Positions 44,698 through 53,879 are shown, counted from the stretch's first letter. The stretch is 64,000 bases of DNA from an uncultured Rhodospirillaceae bacterium (GCA_913020445.1 CAJWAR010000015.1:1-64000), one strand, 5' to 3'. Numbers and translations are program-made. Notes: generated by a model not told the origin, from the letters alone.

Positions 44698-45204
44698 ATG
44701 GAATTTGGAATGGAATATTGGACGTTCATCGTTCGCTGGCTGCACGTTATAAGCGGTGTGATGTGGGTCGGTTTGTTGTGGTACTTCAACTTTGTACAAA
44801 CACCGACCGTACCGACCATCCCGGATGAACTAAAACCAACGATACCAAAACACATCATGCCAGTGGCATTGTTCTATTTCCGCTGGGCTGCACTTTCGAC
44901 GTTGGTTTTTGGTTTATTGCTGGCTTGGATGAACGGCTATATCGGCGATGCTCTGGCAATCGGTTTGACCAGTGGCGCTGCCCGTGATGCATCTATCGGC
45001 TTTGGTATGTGGATGGGTATCATCATGGCCTTCAACGTCTGGTTTATCATTTGGCCCAACCAGCAAAAAGTTATCGGCTTGGTTGAAGCCAGTGACGAAG
45101 AAAAGCCGAAAGCTGCACGCGCAGCCGCTTTGGCGTCACGGACCAACACCATGCTGTCGATCCCCATGCTGTATTCAATGGTATCGGCACAAAACCTTTA
45201 TTAG
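44698..45204 (+). CDS. PuuD-type (urate hydroxylase membrane-domain) protein
   Basis: 168 aa with about four helices. WTFIVRWLHVISGVMWVGLLWYFNFVQ at the start is the signature of the PuuD/urate-oxidase-like membrane domain; the C-terminal FNVWFIIWPNQQKVIG motif agrees. Full PuuD enzymes have an extra cytochrome c domain (CxxCH); none is present here. The adjoining genes do not concern purine breakdown. GAGGAGG site before the ATG. Possibly a heme membrane oxidase component; activity not demonstrated by sequence. Confidence 0.75.
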   Translation: MEFGMEYWTFIVRWLHVISGVMWVGLLWYFNFVQTPTVPTIPDELKPTIPKHIMPVALFYFRWAALSTLVFGLLLAWMNGYIGDALAIGLTSGAARDASIGFGMWMGIIMAFNVWFIIWPNQQKVIGLVEASDEEKPKAARAAALASRTNTMLSIPMLYSMVSAQNLY

Positions 45205-45228
45205 TCACCAGACTTTAAGACTAAAAAG

Positions 45229-45260
45229 AACGGGGTCGCTATGGCGGCTCCGTTTTTTTG
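45229..45260 (+). terminator. Intrinsic terminator after PuuD-like gene
   Basis: The stem ACGGGGTCGC...GGCGGCTCCGT pairs with two G-T wobbles and ends directly in TTTTTTT, a standard rho-independent signal 24 nt after the stop codon. Confidence 0.8.
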
Positions 45261-45275
45261 TGCCGCTATTTCGGT

Positions 45276-45388
45276 GGCTATTTCGGTGACAGTTTACTTT
45301 TAGTATAAAAGGTTAACAAAATTAATGTCTCCCGGGAGACATTTTTAAAATTAACTTTTGCAAAAAGTAAACTGCCACCGAAATAGCC
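45276..45388. repeat. REP/MITE-like inverted repeat with nested palindrome, copy 2
   Basis: Arms 45276-45301 and 45363-45388 are complementary over 26 bp with one mismatch (GGCTATTTCGGTGACAG vs the complement with GGCAG). The centre has a perfect 20-bp palindrome, AATGTCTCCCGGGAGACATT (45324-45343). The 11-mer CTATTTCGGTG is tandemly doubled at 45266-45276 and 45278-45288. The shared GACAGTTTACTT core links it with the repeat at 24436-24533. Confidence 0.85.
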
Positions 45389-45475
45389 TGTGACCTCCAT
45401 CATAGCGAAATCCAACCGCACCAACTATGCTCCTGAAAATTACAAAACTATTATATCCAGTGGCGGAGATTCTAA

Positions 45476-45796
45476 TTGAGTATTTCAGGCGTACTCTCAA
45501 CGGCAGTTACCGGCCTTCATGCCAGCTCGGTTCAGTTTCGAACGGCTGCCAATAATATCGTCAATGCCAATACGCCAAACTATGAAGCCAAGGAAGTCCG
45601 CACCATCAGTCAGGTGGCCGGATCAGATCAAGGCAATACAGGTGGCGTTACCACAACCATCATTGAAGGCGGCGATGTTAGTCTGGTGTCGGAATACATC
45701 AATATGACCCAGGCCAAAATCTCTTATACGGCCACCGCTGAAGTGATCGCAACCTCCGAGGAACTTGTCGGCTCGCTGCTCGATATTACGAGTTAA
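45476..45796 (+). CDS. Miniature flagellar rod-like protein
   Basis: 106 aa. N-terminal flagellar rod motif AVTGLHASSVQFRTAANNIVNANTPNYEAK and a C-terminal rod-domain helix (SEYINMTQAKISYTATAEVIATSEELVGSLLDI), as in FlgB/FlgC but lacking the long central domain; FlgC is about 140 aa. No other flagellar gene lies nearby. TTG start is used because there is no suitable ATG. Could be an orphan FlgC-like protein or a flagellar-hook-rod relic. Confidence 0.65.
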   Translation: MSISGVLSTAVTGLHASSVQFRTAANNIVNANTPNYEAKEVRTISQVAGSDQGNTGGVTTTIIEGGDVSLVSEYINMTQAKISYTATAEVIATSEELVGSLLDITS

Positions 45797-45874
45797 TACT
45801 TCCACATCTTTCCAATTTGCTTGCATTCACCGGCCTAATTATTGATCCTGTGATCAATAAGCGGGAGGGACGTG

Positions 45875-47059
45875 ATGCACGAAATTTTCATCGAAACTGA
45901 CGAACAACGGGCGATTCTTGACACGGTACAGCGTTTTGTCGAAGCCGAGGTAACGCCACGCTCGGCCGAGCTCGACGCCAACACTGATCCGGAAGAAAGT
46001 TATTCCTGGGAAATTGTCGAGAAAGCGCATGAAGTTGGCATCCGTCAGGCGACGCTCAGCGAAAAATATGGTGGCATGGGCCTCGATTCTTTAACCACTT
46101 CGATGGTGATTGAAGAGCTCGGCAAGGGCGATCTCGGCGTCTCGGTTATTTTTGCGCAGACGCTTAAAATCGCTAGAATTATGGAATCAGCGTTGAACGA
46201 AGAGCAACGCGAACGCGTGCTGCCGATATTCGCAGAAGATCCCCGTGGTATGCTGGGAATTGGCATTACCGAACCGGATAACGCCTCGAATTACTTTATC
46301 CCTCATCCGACCCCTTTCCGCACGACGGCTGAAAAAACCGACGGCGGCTGGATCGTCAACGGCATGAAACATTTTATCTCCAACGGCAATCGGGCGAGCT
46401 TCTATCTGGTGTTTATTCAGACCGAGAAAGGCGTGCCGCTGGCCGAAGGCAGCACTTGTTTTCTATTGGAACGCGACCGCGAAGGTTTTTCGATCGGCCG
46501 CGTGCACGACAAGATGGGTGAACGGTTGGCCAATAATGCCGAACTGGTCTTCCAGGATTGCTTTCTGCCGGATGAAAATGTCGTTGGTGGTGTCGGTAAC
46601 GGCTTTAAAGTGTTGTCTGAATTTCTGCCGGCAAGTAACGCCTATGCTGCTTCCAGCATTCTCGGTGTGGCCGAAGCCTGTTACGCCAAGGCCGTCGACT
46701 GGGCAAAAATCCGGGTGCAAGGCGGCAAACCTTTGATCGAACATGATGGTATCCGAGCCCAACTGGCGGAAATGCGGATGCTGATCGATGCCTCGCGCTC
46801 CTATATTCACCGGGCCTGTTATCTGGCCGATCATCAGGATGAAGGGTGGGATAAAACACTCGGCGCACTGCCCAAAACCATGGCTTCGCAAGCAGCCTGG
46901 AAGATCGCTACGTGGTGCCTCGAGATTCATGGTGGTCATGGTTATATGAAAGAGTTCGGTGTCGAAAAACTGGTGCGTGATGCCGCTGCGTTCCTGCATT
47001 CCGATGGCGTCAACCGGACGCTGTTTTTGAAAGCCGCCAACTTTATGTTTGAGGAATAA
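45875..47059 (+). CDS. Acyl-CoA dehydrogenase family protein
   Basis: 394 aa. Helical N-terminus with ATLSEKYGGMGLDSLTTSMVIEELGKGD, beta domain GIGITEPDNAS and VNGMKHFISNGNR, and C-terminal helices with HGGHGYMKEFGVEKLVRDAAAF. The usual catalytic xEGTS is LHSDGVNRT, so the base is atypical. GGGAGGG is optimally spaced from the ATG at 45875; a GTG three bases earlier is less likely. Three nt before the alcohol dehydrogenase gene, so co-translated. Confidence 0.85.
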   Translation: MHEIFIETDEQRAILDTVQRFVEAEVTPRSAELDANTDPEESYSWEIVEKAHEVGIRQATLSEKYGGMGLDSLTTSMVIEELGKGDLGVSVIFAQTLKIARIMESALNEEQRERVLPIFAEDPRGMLGIGITEPDNASNYFIPHPTPFRTTAEKTDGGWIVNGMKHFISNGNRASFYLVFIQTEKGVPLAEGSTCFLLERDREGFSIGRVHDKMGERLANNAELVFQDCFLPDENVVGGVGNGFKVLSEFLPASNAYAASSILGVAEACYAKAVDWAKIRVQGGKPLIEHDGIRAQLAEMRMLIDASRSYIHRACYLADHQDEGWDKTLGALPKTMASQAAWKIATWCLEIHGGHGYMKEFGVEKLVRDAAAFLHSDGVNRTLFLKAANFMFEE

Positions 47060-47062
47060 GTC

Positions 47063-48094
47063 ATGAAAGCGATGGTGCTTGAAGCCGCTAACACGCCGTT
47101 TGTATTAACCGACGTTCCTGATCCCGTTGCAGGTCCCGGCGAGGCGGTTGCCAAGGTCTATGCCTGTGGCTCGGGCCTTACCATCCAGCATTTTAAAGCG
47201 GGTCGCACGCCAGCTGTCTTTCCGCGGATCATTGGTCACGAAATCTGCGCTGAAATTGTTGAGATCGGTGATGGCGTCGACAGCCTCTCGGTTGGCGATA
47301 TCGTCACTTCTTATTTTTATATGAATTGCGGCACCTGCAAATATTGCCGCGCCAATCTGCAGCCGCTGTGTGAAAATCTCGGCGGTTATGTTGGCCGGGA
47401 AATTGATGGCGGTTACGCCGAATATATCAAACTGCCGGAACGCTGGTTCGTCAGATTACCGGACGGCCTCGACTGGGAAGACCAGCCCGCTCATGTCGGC
47501 GTCGCCATGGATGCGCTGGCGACACCTTATAAAGTCCTGCGCCGGGCGCGCATCCGACCGGGCGAAACTGTGGCCGTCTTTGGCGCTGGCGGCGGTCTCG
47601 GCATTCATCAATTGATGCTGGCTAAATGGGCGAATGCGCGGGTCATCGCGGTCGACACCAAAGCCGATAAGTTCGCTACCTGCCGCGAAGCCGGCGCTGA
47701 CGAGGTGGTGGATGCGTCGAGCGAAAACGTTGTCGAAGCCTTGCTGGATTTAACCGGTGGCCGCGGCGTTGATGTCGCGGTCGATTATGTCTCGGCTAAG
47801 GTGACGTTAGAACAGGCGGTGCGAACACTTGGTAAGCATGGCCGTATGGTGACCCTTGGCGGCGCGGGTGAAACATTCGACGTCGATGCCAAGCACTTAT
47901 TGAGCAATGAAATCGACGTCCTCGGCAGCCGCTATGTTTCGCCGTTAGAGATATTGGAAACCTACGATCTCATGGTGCGCAAAGAGGTCTGGCCGATTGT
48001 GACGGAAATCAGACCCTTGGAAGAGGCCGAGATTGTCCACGAAATGGTCGAAAAAGGCGCAGTCACCGGCCGCGCCGCTCTTTTGATCGGCTAA
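47063..48094 (+). CDS. Zinc-type alcohol dehydrogenase (MDR superfamily)
   Basis: 343 aa. Catalytic zinc region ACGSGLTIQHF and GHEICAEIVE; structural zinc lobe CGTCKYCRANLQPLC; NAD-binding GAGGGLGIHQLML. Oxidises a primary or secondary alcohol or acts on a related carbonyl; substrate unknown. Immediately follows an acyl-CoA dehydrogenase and overlaps by 4 nt with the convergent alcohol dehydrogenase. Confidence 0.85.
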   Translation: MKAMVLEAANTPFVLTDVPDPVAGPGEAVAKVYACGSGLTIQHFKAGRTPAVFPRIIGHEICAEIVEIGDGVDSLSVGDIVTSYFYMNCGTCKYCRANLQPLCENLGGYVGREIDGGYAEYIKLPERWFVRLPDGLDWEDQPAHVGVAMDALATPYKVLRRARIRPGETVAVFGAGGGLGIHQLMLAKWANARVIAVDTKADKFATCREAGADEVVDASSENVVEALLDLTGGRGVDVAVDYVSAKVTLEQAVRTLGKHGRMVTLGGAGETFDVDAKHLLSNEIDVLGSRYVSPLEILETYDLMVRKEVWPIVTEIRPLEEAEIVHEMVEKGAVTGRAALLIG

Positions 48095-49104
48095 ATTTCC
48101 AATATTACCTTGAGGCGCTCATCACTTGGCGCCATTAACAGCTTGATCGCTTCGGAGAGCTCGTCCAGCGGATAAGTGTGGGTGATGAAGGGGGCGAGAT
48201 TAACCTTACCTTCCTCAATAAGTTTAATACTGGCCGGAAAATCACTCGGCAGGGCGGCGCGGGCATTAATAATATCGAGCTCTTTAAAGTAAAACTCATA
48301 AAACGGCAGCTTACCTTCGAGCGCGGCGTAGATACCAAACGGAATGATGCGCCCTCCGGTGCGCGCCAAATCCATCGCTTCGGCGAGCACGGAGATATAG
48401 CCGACCGCCTCGATCACCACATCGGCGCCGCGGCCATCAGTGAGCTTTAAGACTTCTGCTTTGGCCGCCTCGCCATGTTCAACCACGACATCAGCGCCCA
48501 TTTGTTTCGCCAGACCACGTTTATGGGCATTGCGCGAAACGCCAACAACGGCTTTGGCCCCAAGCGCTCGCGCCACTTGAATTTGCAGCAACCCGGTAAC
48601 GCCTAGGCCCAGCACAACGACAACTTCGTCGGCTTGAATATTAGCGCGATTTTGCGCATGCAGCACCGTTGTCATCACCTGAATGAGCGGTCCTTCGGTC
48701 ATATCGATGTTATCACCGAGCGCAAAAACATTGCCAGCGGCGCTAAGAAATTTTTCGGCATAGACGCCATCGGTTTCCCGGCCCAGCAAGCCACCGTTTT
48801 CACAGAGATGGGTATCGCCTCTCGCGCAGAAAAAACAATCGCCACAATAAAGCACCGGATCAATGATCACGCGATCACCCGGGCCAGAACCGTCGGCGGC
48901 TTGACCCTCGATAATTTCGCCAACCCCCTCATGGCCCATGACAACGGGATAGTTTGCCGGGATACCGCCATCATAAATTTTGGTATCGGTGCCGCAAATG
49001 CCGACATGGGTAATGCGAACGAGGACTTGCCCGTCACTGCATACGGGTGTGGAACGGTCGGTTATCGTAACATCGTTGGGTCCGTTTAGAAGGGCTGCTT
49101 TCAT
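48091..49104 (-). CDS. Zinc-type alcohol dehydrogenase, threonine-dehydrogenase-like
   Basis: About 337 aa from ATG 49104 (MKAALLNGPNDVTITD); a TTG 24 nt upstream would overlap the preceding gene. Catalytic zinc motif GICGTDTKIYDGGIPANYPVVMGHEGVGE, structural zinc CGDCFFCARGDTHLC and NAD motif GLGVTGLLQI. It is the last gene in the minus-strand run beginning at yajC, following the glycosyltransferase trio, and may make or modify a sugar or polyol. Substrate unknown. Confidence 0.85.
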   Translation of the reverse strand: MKAALLNGPNDVTITDRSTPVCSDGQVLVRITHVGICGTDTKIYDGGIPANYPVVMGHEGVGEIIEGQAADGSGPGDRVIIDPVLYCGDCFFCARGDTHLCENGGLLGRETDGVYAEKFLSAAGNVFALGDNIDMTEGPLIQVMTTVLHAQNRANIQADEVVVVLGLGVTGLLQIQVARALGAKAVVGVSRNAHKRGLAKQMGADVVVEHGEAAKAEVLKLTDGRGADVVIEAVGYISVLAEAMDLARTGGRIIPFGIYAALEGKLPFYEFYFKELDIINARAALPSDFPASIKLIEEGKVNLAPFITHTYPLDELSEAIKLLMAPSDERLKVILEI

Positions 49105-49114
49105 TTTTATACTC

Positions 49115-50275
49115 TTATAATAGTTCAAATAATTTGGTGCTTAATTCTGCCATGCGGTGGGCTACCGTGTGCTCAGCAAGAAACCGCTGACGGGCCGCCT
49201 CGGCAATTTTCTGACGTTCTGCCGATGCCTTGATATAACGATCAATCAGCGCCGGCAGCTCATCAAGAGATTTAAAATAAACGGCTTCGACATCCGGTTC
49301 AAACAAAGTTAGCGCATCTTCCCGCCAGTCAGTCAAAACAAAGGCCCCGCTCGCGGCAATTTGAAAGAGGCGATGATGACAAGAGCGCGGCCATTGGGTG
49401 AGGTTAAGGTTTATAGCCGATGAGCAAAAAAGTGGTGAGAGATCATGCCATTCCCTTCCCTCATGCATGATAATGTTGTCACGGTTGGTGGTGGCAGAGC
49501 CGATGCCGGTGAAATGGAGCTCCTGATCGCCAACAGCATGAATGAGAAATTCGCGGGCGAGAGCTTTTTGCTCATAATGCATGGCATGGGCAATCTTTGA
49601 AAATTCGTCTGAGTTTGCTCCCCAGGCGTCGCTAACCACCTCGAAGACATCGACATAGTCTTTGGCCGCCCGGCCCTGTTCAACGATGATATCCGCCGAA
49701 GCATTCATCTCGTCTGACCAGCCGTCCCGCCATTTAGCCCGTTCGGCTTCATAGGAAGTAATAGTGGCGGCAAAACTTACATCGAAACTCAGTTCCGCAA
49801 CCGGGTTCACCGGCTTGAATATATCGGGATCGATGTGCCAGGGCGGCAGATAAAACACGTTCTCCCAGCCGAGACTTTTAAGCTGCTCGATCGCCAAGGT
49901 ATCCGCCACAAACATCGCCTTGTGATTGGGTGTTTTGACCCGATTGAGCAGCGGCAAATGCTTGTTCGGGTGATCGGTCCACAGGCTGACATAGGGCAAG
50001 CCTTCTTCATCAAGAAAAAACGGCCCGTCAAAGGAATTGAGAAAATTCTGCAGCGAACTGCCCCACAATACAGCAACATCGAATTCCAGACGCTGCACCA
50101 GCTTGCGATAGCCGTCTAACGGCAACAGTTCATCGACATAGACGACTTCGTGGCCAATATCGGCCAGCGCCTGTAACGCCGGCGCACGCTGATGATCCCA
50201 CTGGCCGCGCAAGATCGAGAGAATGCGGAGCGGCTTGGCAAGGGTATTACCGGTTCGATTTTCTATGATTCGCAT
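49115..50275 (-). CDS. CgeB-like glycosyltransferase
   Basis: 386-aa GT-B-type protein. N-terminal half has ALADIGHEVVYVDELLPLDG; the C-terminal part LFQIAASGAFVLTDWREDALTLFEPDVEAVYF...LIDRYIKASAERQ fits the glycosyl-transferase 1/CgeB domain. Likely transfers a sugar onto an unknown acceptor. Three-nt gap from the GT2 gene upstream, so tightly co-translated. Confidence 0.85.
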   Translation of the reverse strand: MRIIENRTGNTLAKPLRILSILRGQWDHQRAPALQALADIGHEVVYVDELLPLDGYRKLVQRLEFDVAVLWGSSLQNFLNSFDGPFFLDEEGLPYVSLWTDHPNKHLPLLNRVKTPNHKAMFVADTLAIEQLKSLGWENVFYLPPWHIDPDIFKPVNPVAELSFDVSFAATITSYEAERAKWRDGWSDEMNASADIIVEQGRAAKDYVDVFEVVSDAWGANSDEFSKIAHAMHYEQKALAREFLIHAVGDQELHFTGIGSATTNRDNIIMHEGREWHDLSPLFCSSAINLNLTQWPRSCHHRLFQIAASGAFVLTDWREDALTLFEPDVEAVYFKSLDELPALIDRYIKASAERQKIAEAARQRFLAEHTVAHRMAELSTKLFELL

Positions 50276-50278
50276 ATA

Positions 50279-51319
50279 CTAGTGACCTGAACGCCAATCC
50301 GATTCATCCGTTGGTGAGCTGTCTTTTAGCAACTCAGGATGAACATAACATTTATCCAGATCGAGATAATTGTCGTGCAGAACCCAGTCTCGAAATGCTG
50401 CATCCTCAGCAAAGCTTTGGAGATGGGTGGCAATACCCTCAATTAGACCGTCCTCAATGATTTGCAAAAGCTCCCCCGGTGCCTGCTCGGGATCGCGGAA
50501 GTAACGCAAAGCCATCTGGCGAAATTCTTCCTCGCCCGGCAGTTCATAGGGCCCTCCCATTTGACGCAGGGTTTGAAATGACCGCGTGTAGCCGGTCGTA
50601 GTAAATTTTGATTTTATTGAGTCCAACGTGACGCGATTGCTGGCCAGATTATGGACCACGGAAGCTTTAGGATGATAAAGCACCTCATGCCCGAGCGCTT
50701 CGACAGAGCGGCCGACATGGATTTCACCATCGCCATGGAACTTCAACAATCGGCCCGGCATGGCGCAGGGGTGAAAGCCATGAACTTCTTCAAGGCAGGA
50801 TTTCCGCACCGAAAAATTCGTCCCCCAAACAAAATTGCCGGGTATTTCGCGAATTTCGCTACCGCAATCCAGCAAGCCGAAAGCCGGCAAGGTCTGGGCG
50901 CCGGGCTCGCCGAGCGTCAAATGGCGGAGCCAGTCCGGCGGCTCACTTTCAAATTCTAGTTTAATCGGCCCGGGTACCAAACCCACCTCGGGGTTCTGAT
51001 ACGCCTCATGAATACCGGCTAGCCAGCTGGTATCCGGACAGACATCATCATCAATGAAACAGGTGATCTCCCCTTGAGCAATTTCCAACGCCCGATGCCA
51101 GCCAACCAATTGGCCCGGCCGCGCATCATAGATAAAAGTAAAATTCTCGAACTGAGATGAGAATTTGTCACAAACTTCTTTAGTATGATCGGTCGAGCCA
51201 TTATCGGCGACAATGACTTCAAAATCTGCTTGTGGGAAATCTTGACCGGCAAGGGCTTGGAGGCCCGCTGCCAATTGATCGGCGCGATTGACGGTCGTTA
51301 TGGTAACGGTGATATCCAT
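50279..51319 (-). CDS. Family 2 glycosyltransferase
   Basis: 346-aa GT-A fold. VTITTVNRADQLAAGLQALAG, VIVADNGSTDHTKE, and the metal-binding DxD-type FIDDDVCPD are visible, with ANPEVGLVPGP-like region YQNPEVGLVPGPI. Likely adds a sugar in polysaccharide or protein glycosylation. Seven-nt gap after the 707-aa gene. Confidence 0.9.
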   Translation of the reverse strand: MDITVTITTVNRADQLAAGLQALAGQDFPQADFEVIVADNGSTDHTKEVCDKFSSQFENFTFIYDARPGQLVGWHRALEIAQGEITCFIDDDVCPDTSWLAGIHEAYQNPEVGLVPGPIKLEFESEPPDWLRHLTLGEPGAQTLPAFGLLDCGSEIREIPGNFVWGTNFSVRKSCLEEVHGFHPCAMPGRLLKFHGDGEIHVGRSVEALGHEVLYHPKASVVHNLASNRVTLDSIKSKFTTTGYTRSFQTLRQMGGPYELPGEEEFRQMALRYFRDPEQAPGELLQIIEDGLIEGIATHLQSFAEDAAFRDWVLHDNYLDLDKCYVHPELLKDSSPTDESDWRSGH

Positions 51320-51326
51320 AATGACG

Positions 51327-53450
51327 CTAGTTTGCCGCTTCTTGTATCATCTGGTCAAATGCTTCGCCGACCCAGCCTTCGAGCAGCTGTCGGTGTTCGC
51401 GGATTACCGCCACCGCATCCGGATCGAGCGGCAACGGCTCGCCCCCCGGTTCCCGCACCCGCAAATGAAATAAAACCCATTGCTGCAATAGTGAAGCGGC
51501 CTCGCTCTCCCTGCCTTCGGCAAGTTCGGCGGTAACGCCAAACGGCAATAACAATCGCAGTTCCGGCGGATACAAATTAACCGCCTGATAGAAAGCAGCG
51601 AGAATTTCCGACTGCTCCGCGTCGAGATGCGAAAGAACTTTGGTCAAATATCGAATGGCGGGAAAGTTTATCGGCGAAAGCGCGACAGCTTTCTCAAGGA
51701 ATGACCGGGCTTCTTCCGCCTGATCCGTTTCGAAAGCCAGCACCCCAAGATAGGTCAGGCTTGAGCTTTGGATCATAGCTTGCGCTTCGGCGGGATCGTT
51801 CAGCGCCGCTTGAAAATAGTCACCATAAGGAAACATATCTGACAATGGCTGCAGGCGGTGGCTGAGTAACGCGTCTTTCGAGTTAAAACTAAGCGGCTCG
51901 CTTGAACGCGCCAGTTCACCAAACAGCACTGAAGCCTCAGGCTTGGCGCCAAATGTCCAGAGCGCCCGCGCCGCATTGAACTTGAGCACCATATTGTCTG
52001 GGAAAGCCTCTTGCCCAAGGTTGAAGGTATCAAGGGCAAAACGGGCGAGCTGTTCATTACCGGCCCCCATAGTCGCCGCATAGAACGCAGCAGCAGCGGC
52101 AAAATTGAAATGGGCAACGGACTTTTCTTCCTGCGCTAAATTGAATTTGGCAATTGTTGTATAGACTTCAATCGCCTTTTCAGGACCGTATCCACGAAGT
52201 TCGGCCGGCAGAACCGGCGTCTTATGATCTGCTATTTTAGGACGATCCGCCAAGATCGATTGGAACAGACAGAATTTAACCAGCCGCTGTTCGAGTGCCG
52301 GACGCGGCCAGAAAAGATCAGTGAATTGATCACCGAAGTGATCCGCCTCGCGAACATAGGATTGGCGGCGCTCTGCATAAGTGTTGATTTGGTCACTCGC
52401 CTCTTTTTCCGGCGTTTTCGAGTTGACGCCAACGAAACCAGCCTCATCGCCCCCGAGTAAGTTGCCGGTGGTTAATTTTTCCGGCGACAATACAAAGCTC
52501 CGCTGTCTGAGAGCATCGATCGCGCGGGTTTGCAGCCCACCGGCATAGCGCCAATAAAGCGGCACAAATTTGCTGTGCCGCATCACTTCGACAAATTTTT
52601 CTTCTTCGAGGTAACCGTCACGAATAGTGATGTTTAAGGTGGGATCATTCAGTGTCGCCAAACGATAGAGAAACTGCGCCTTGTCCGGCATATAAGGCAC
52701 AAAGGCGCGCCCGGTATAGCCGATATCAAATTCTTTTTGATCACTCGGTGCAGGATAATCATCGCTGCGGCCATAGGTCTCGTGGCCCGGGAACGAGGTG
52801 ATGCGCGCCGCATAATGCTCAGCCAGCTCACCATGCTCGGCAGCGCTGTTGGCAATCAGCACCGAAGCCCGCGCCATATCCTGTTCGCGTGTGGTATAGA
52901 AAAAATCATGATCGCCAACCCAAAAGACAGTCGGGCAATCTTGCTCGAACACATCTACCGGTAAATAAGCGCCAAAGGCGCCCAGGCTTAGAATTAAAGT
53001 TAACCCGGGATAACTTTTTGCCGTAGCGTCACCAAAATTCTCCGGCTTGATGATTTCATGGGTAATCTCGATGTTGTCAAAACTCTCGATGCTCTCTGCG
53101 TGCGGCATGGTGTAGAGCAAAACGTCAGCACCTTCTGAAATAAACTTGGCGAGCTGGTCCGATGCGTCGCTGTCTAATTCTGCTAACACCTCCAGTGCCG
53201 CCTCATCCTCGCCAATGCACCAGAGCCCGTAGCTTTGGATCAATTTGGTTTGATCAGATAGCGTGTCGACTTCTGCCAATTCTGCAAGCCCACCGTCGAT
53301 CGCGCCGCACATGATGCGTGCGCTGGCTTTGGTCTCAGGCTCGTTTGCCAAGTGAAAAGCGTAGGCGTAGTTACCACCTTCCAGCAATTGCTCGGCGGTC
53401 TCACGGGTCTCTGGCAATTTGGGCAGATTTAGGGCGGGATCAATCGTCAC
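51327..53450 (-). CDS. Multidomain TPR/CgeB-like protein
   Basis: 707 aa. N-terminus partly TPR-like (EQLLEGGNYAYAFHLA), then a CgeB-like glycosyltransferase section (TVFWVGDHDFFYT, FVPLYWRYAGGLQTRAIDALRQRSFVLSPE), and a second TPR-type section near the C-terminus (residues about 430-640, with LEKAVALSPINFPA). Probably a glycosyltransferase with protein-binding repeats. Six-nt gap after the Mth938 gene, inside the sec operon. Confidence 0.75.
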   Translation of the reverse strand: MTIDPALNLPKLPETRETAEQLLEGGNYAYAFHLANEPETKASARIMCGAIDGGLAELAEVDTLSDQTKLIQSYGLWCIGEDEAALEVLAELDSDASDQLAKFISEGADVLLYTMPHAESIESFDNIEITHEIIKPENFGDATAKSYPGLTLILSLGAFGAYLPVDVFEQDCPTVFWVGDHDFFYTTREQDMARASVLIANSAAEHGELAEHYAARITSFPGHETYGRSDDYPAPSDQKEFDIGYTGRAFVPYMPDKAQFLYRLATLNDPTLNITIRDGYLEEEKFVEVMRHSKFVPLYWRYAGGLQTRAIDALRQRSFVLSPEKLTTGNLLGGDEAGFVGVNSKTPEKEASDQINTYAERRQSYVREADHFGDQFTDLFWPRPALEQRLVKFCLFQSILADRPKIADHKTPVLPAELRGYGPEKAIEVYTTIAKFNLAQEEKSVAHFNFAAAAAFYAATMGAGNEQLARFALDTFNLGQEAFPDNMVLKFNAARALWTFGAKPEASVLFGELARSSEPLSFNSKDALLSHRLQPLSDMFPYGDYFQAALNDPAEAQAMIQSSSLTYLGVLAFETDQAEEARSFLEKAVALSPINFPAIRYLTKVLSHLDAEQSEILAAFYQAVNLYPPELRLLLPFGVTAELAEGRESEAASLLQQWVLFHLRVREPGGEPLPLDPDAVAVIREHRQLLEGWVGEAFDQMIQEAAN

Positions 53451-53456
53451 AGGAAA

Positions 53457-53840
53457 CTACTCGACCGGGATCAGCGCTGCGGCAACCCGCCGGTCTTCAG
53501 TCGTCAGCACATTGAAGGTCCGGCACGCCGCACCCGTATCCATGGGTTCGATCACAATACCGGCTACTTTTAACTCGTCGCGGAGAGCGGGAGGGATAAG
53601 CGCCATGCTTTTGCCGCAACCGATCAACAAGATATCAATGGCGGGATCGGCCGTCACCACAGCCGACAGATTTTCAGCACTTAAGTCATCAATCGACGAC
53701 ACCGGCCAAGCCACCGTCTCATCAGGAAATACCAGAACGGGAGTTTCAAAGACGACATCACTGACCCGAAAGCGATGATCGCCATAACTTTGGATGATTT
53801 GCCGGCCAACGGGAATTGACGGTGTAATATCAAGTGACAT
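53457..53840 (-). CDS. Mth938-domain (NDUFAF3-like) protein
   Basis: 127 aa. Segments GRQIIQSYGDHRFRVSDVVFETPVLVFPDETVAWP and IDILLIGCGKSMALIPPALRDELK match the Mth938-like fold of mitochondrial complex I assembly factor NDUFAF3. Gene neighbourhood next to secF is a recurrent alphaproteobacterial arrangement. Likely assists complex I assembly or biogenesis at the inner membrane. Confidence 0.85.
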   Translation of the reverse strand: MSLDITPSIPVGRQIIQSYGDHRFRVSDVVFETPVLVFPDETVAWPVSSIDDLSAENLSAVVTADPAIDILLIGCGKSMALIPPALRDELKVAGIVIEPMDTGAACRTFNVLTTEDRRVAAALIPVE

Positions 53841-53879
53841 GGGCCGTCTTCTCCCTTTTCTAAAATATTGGCTGAGCGT

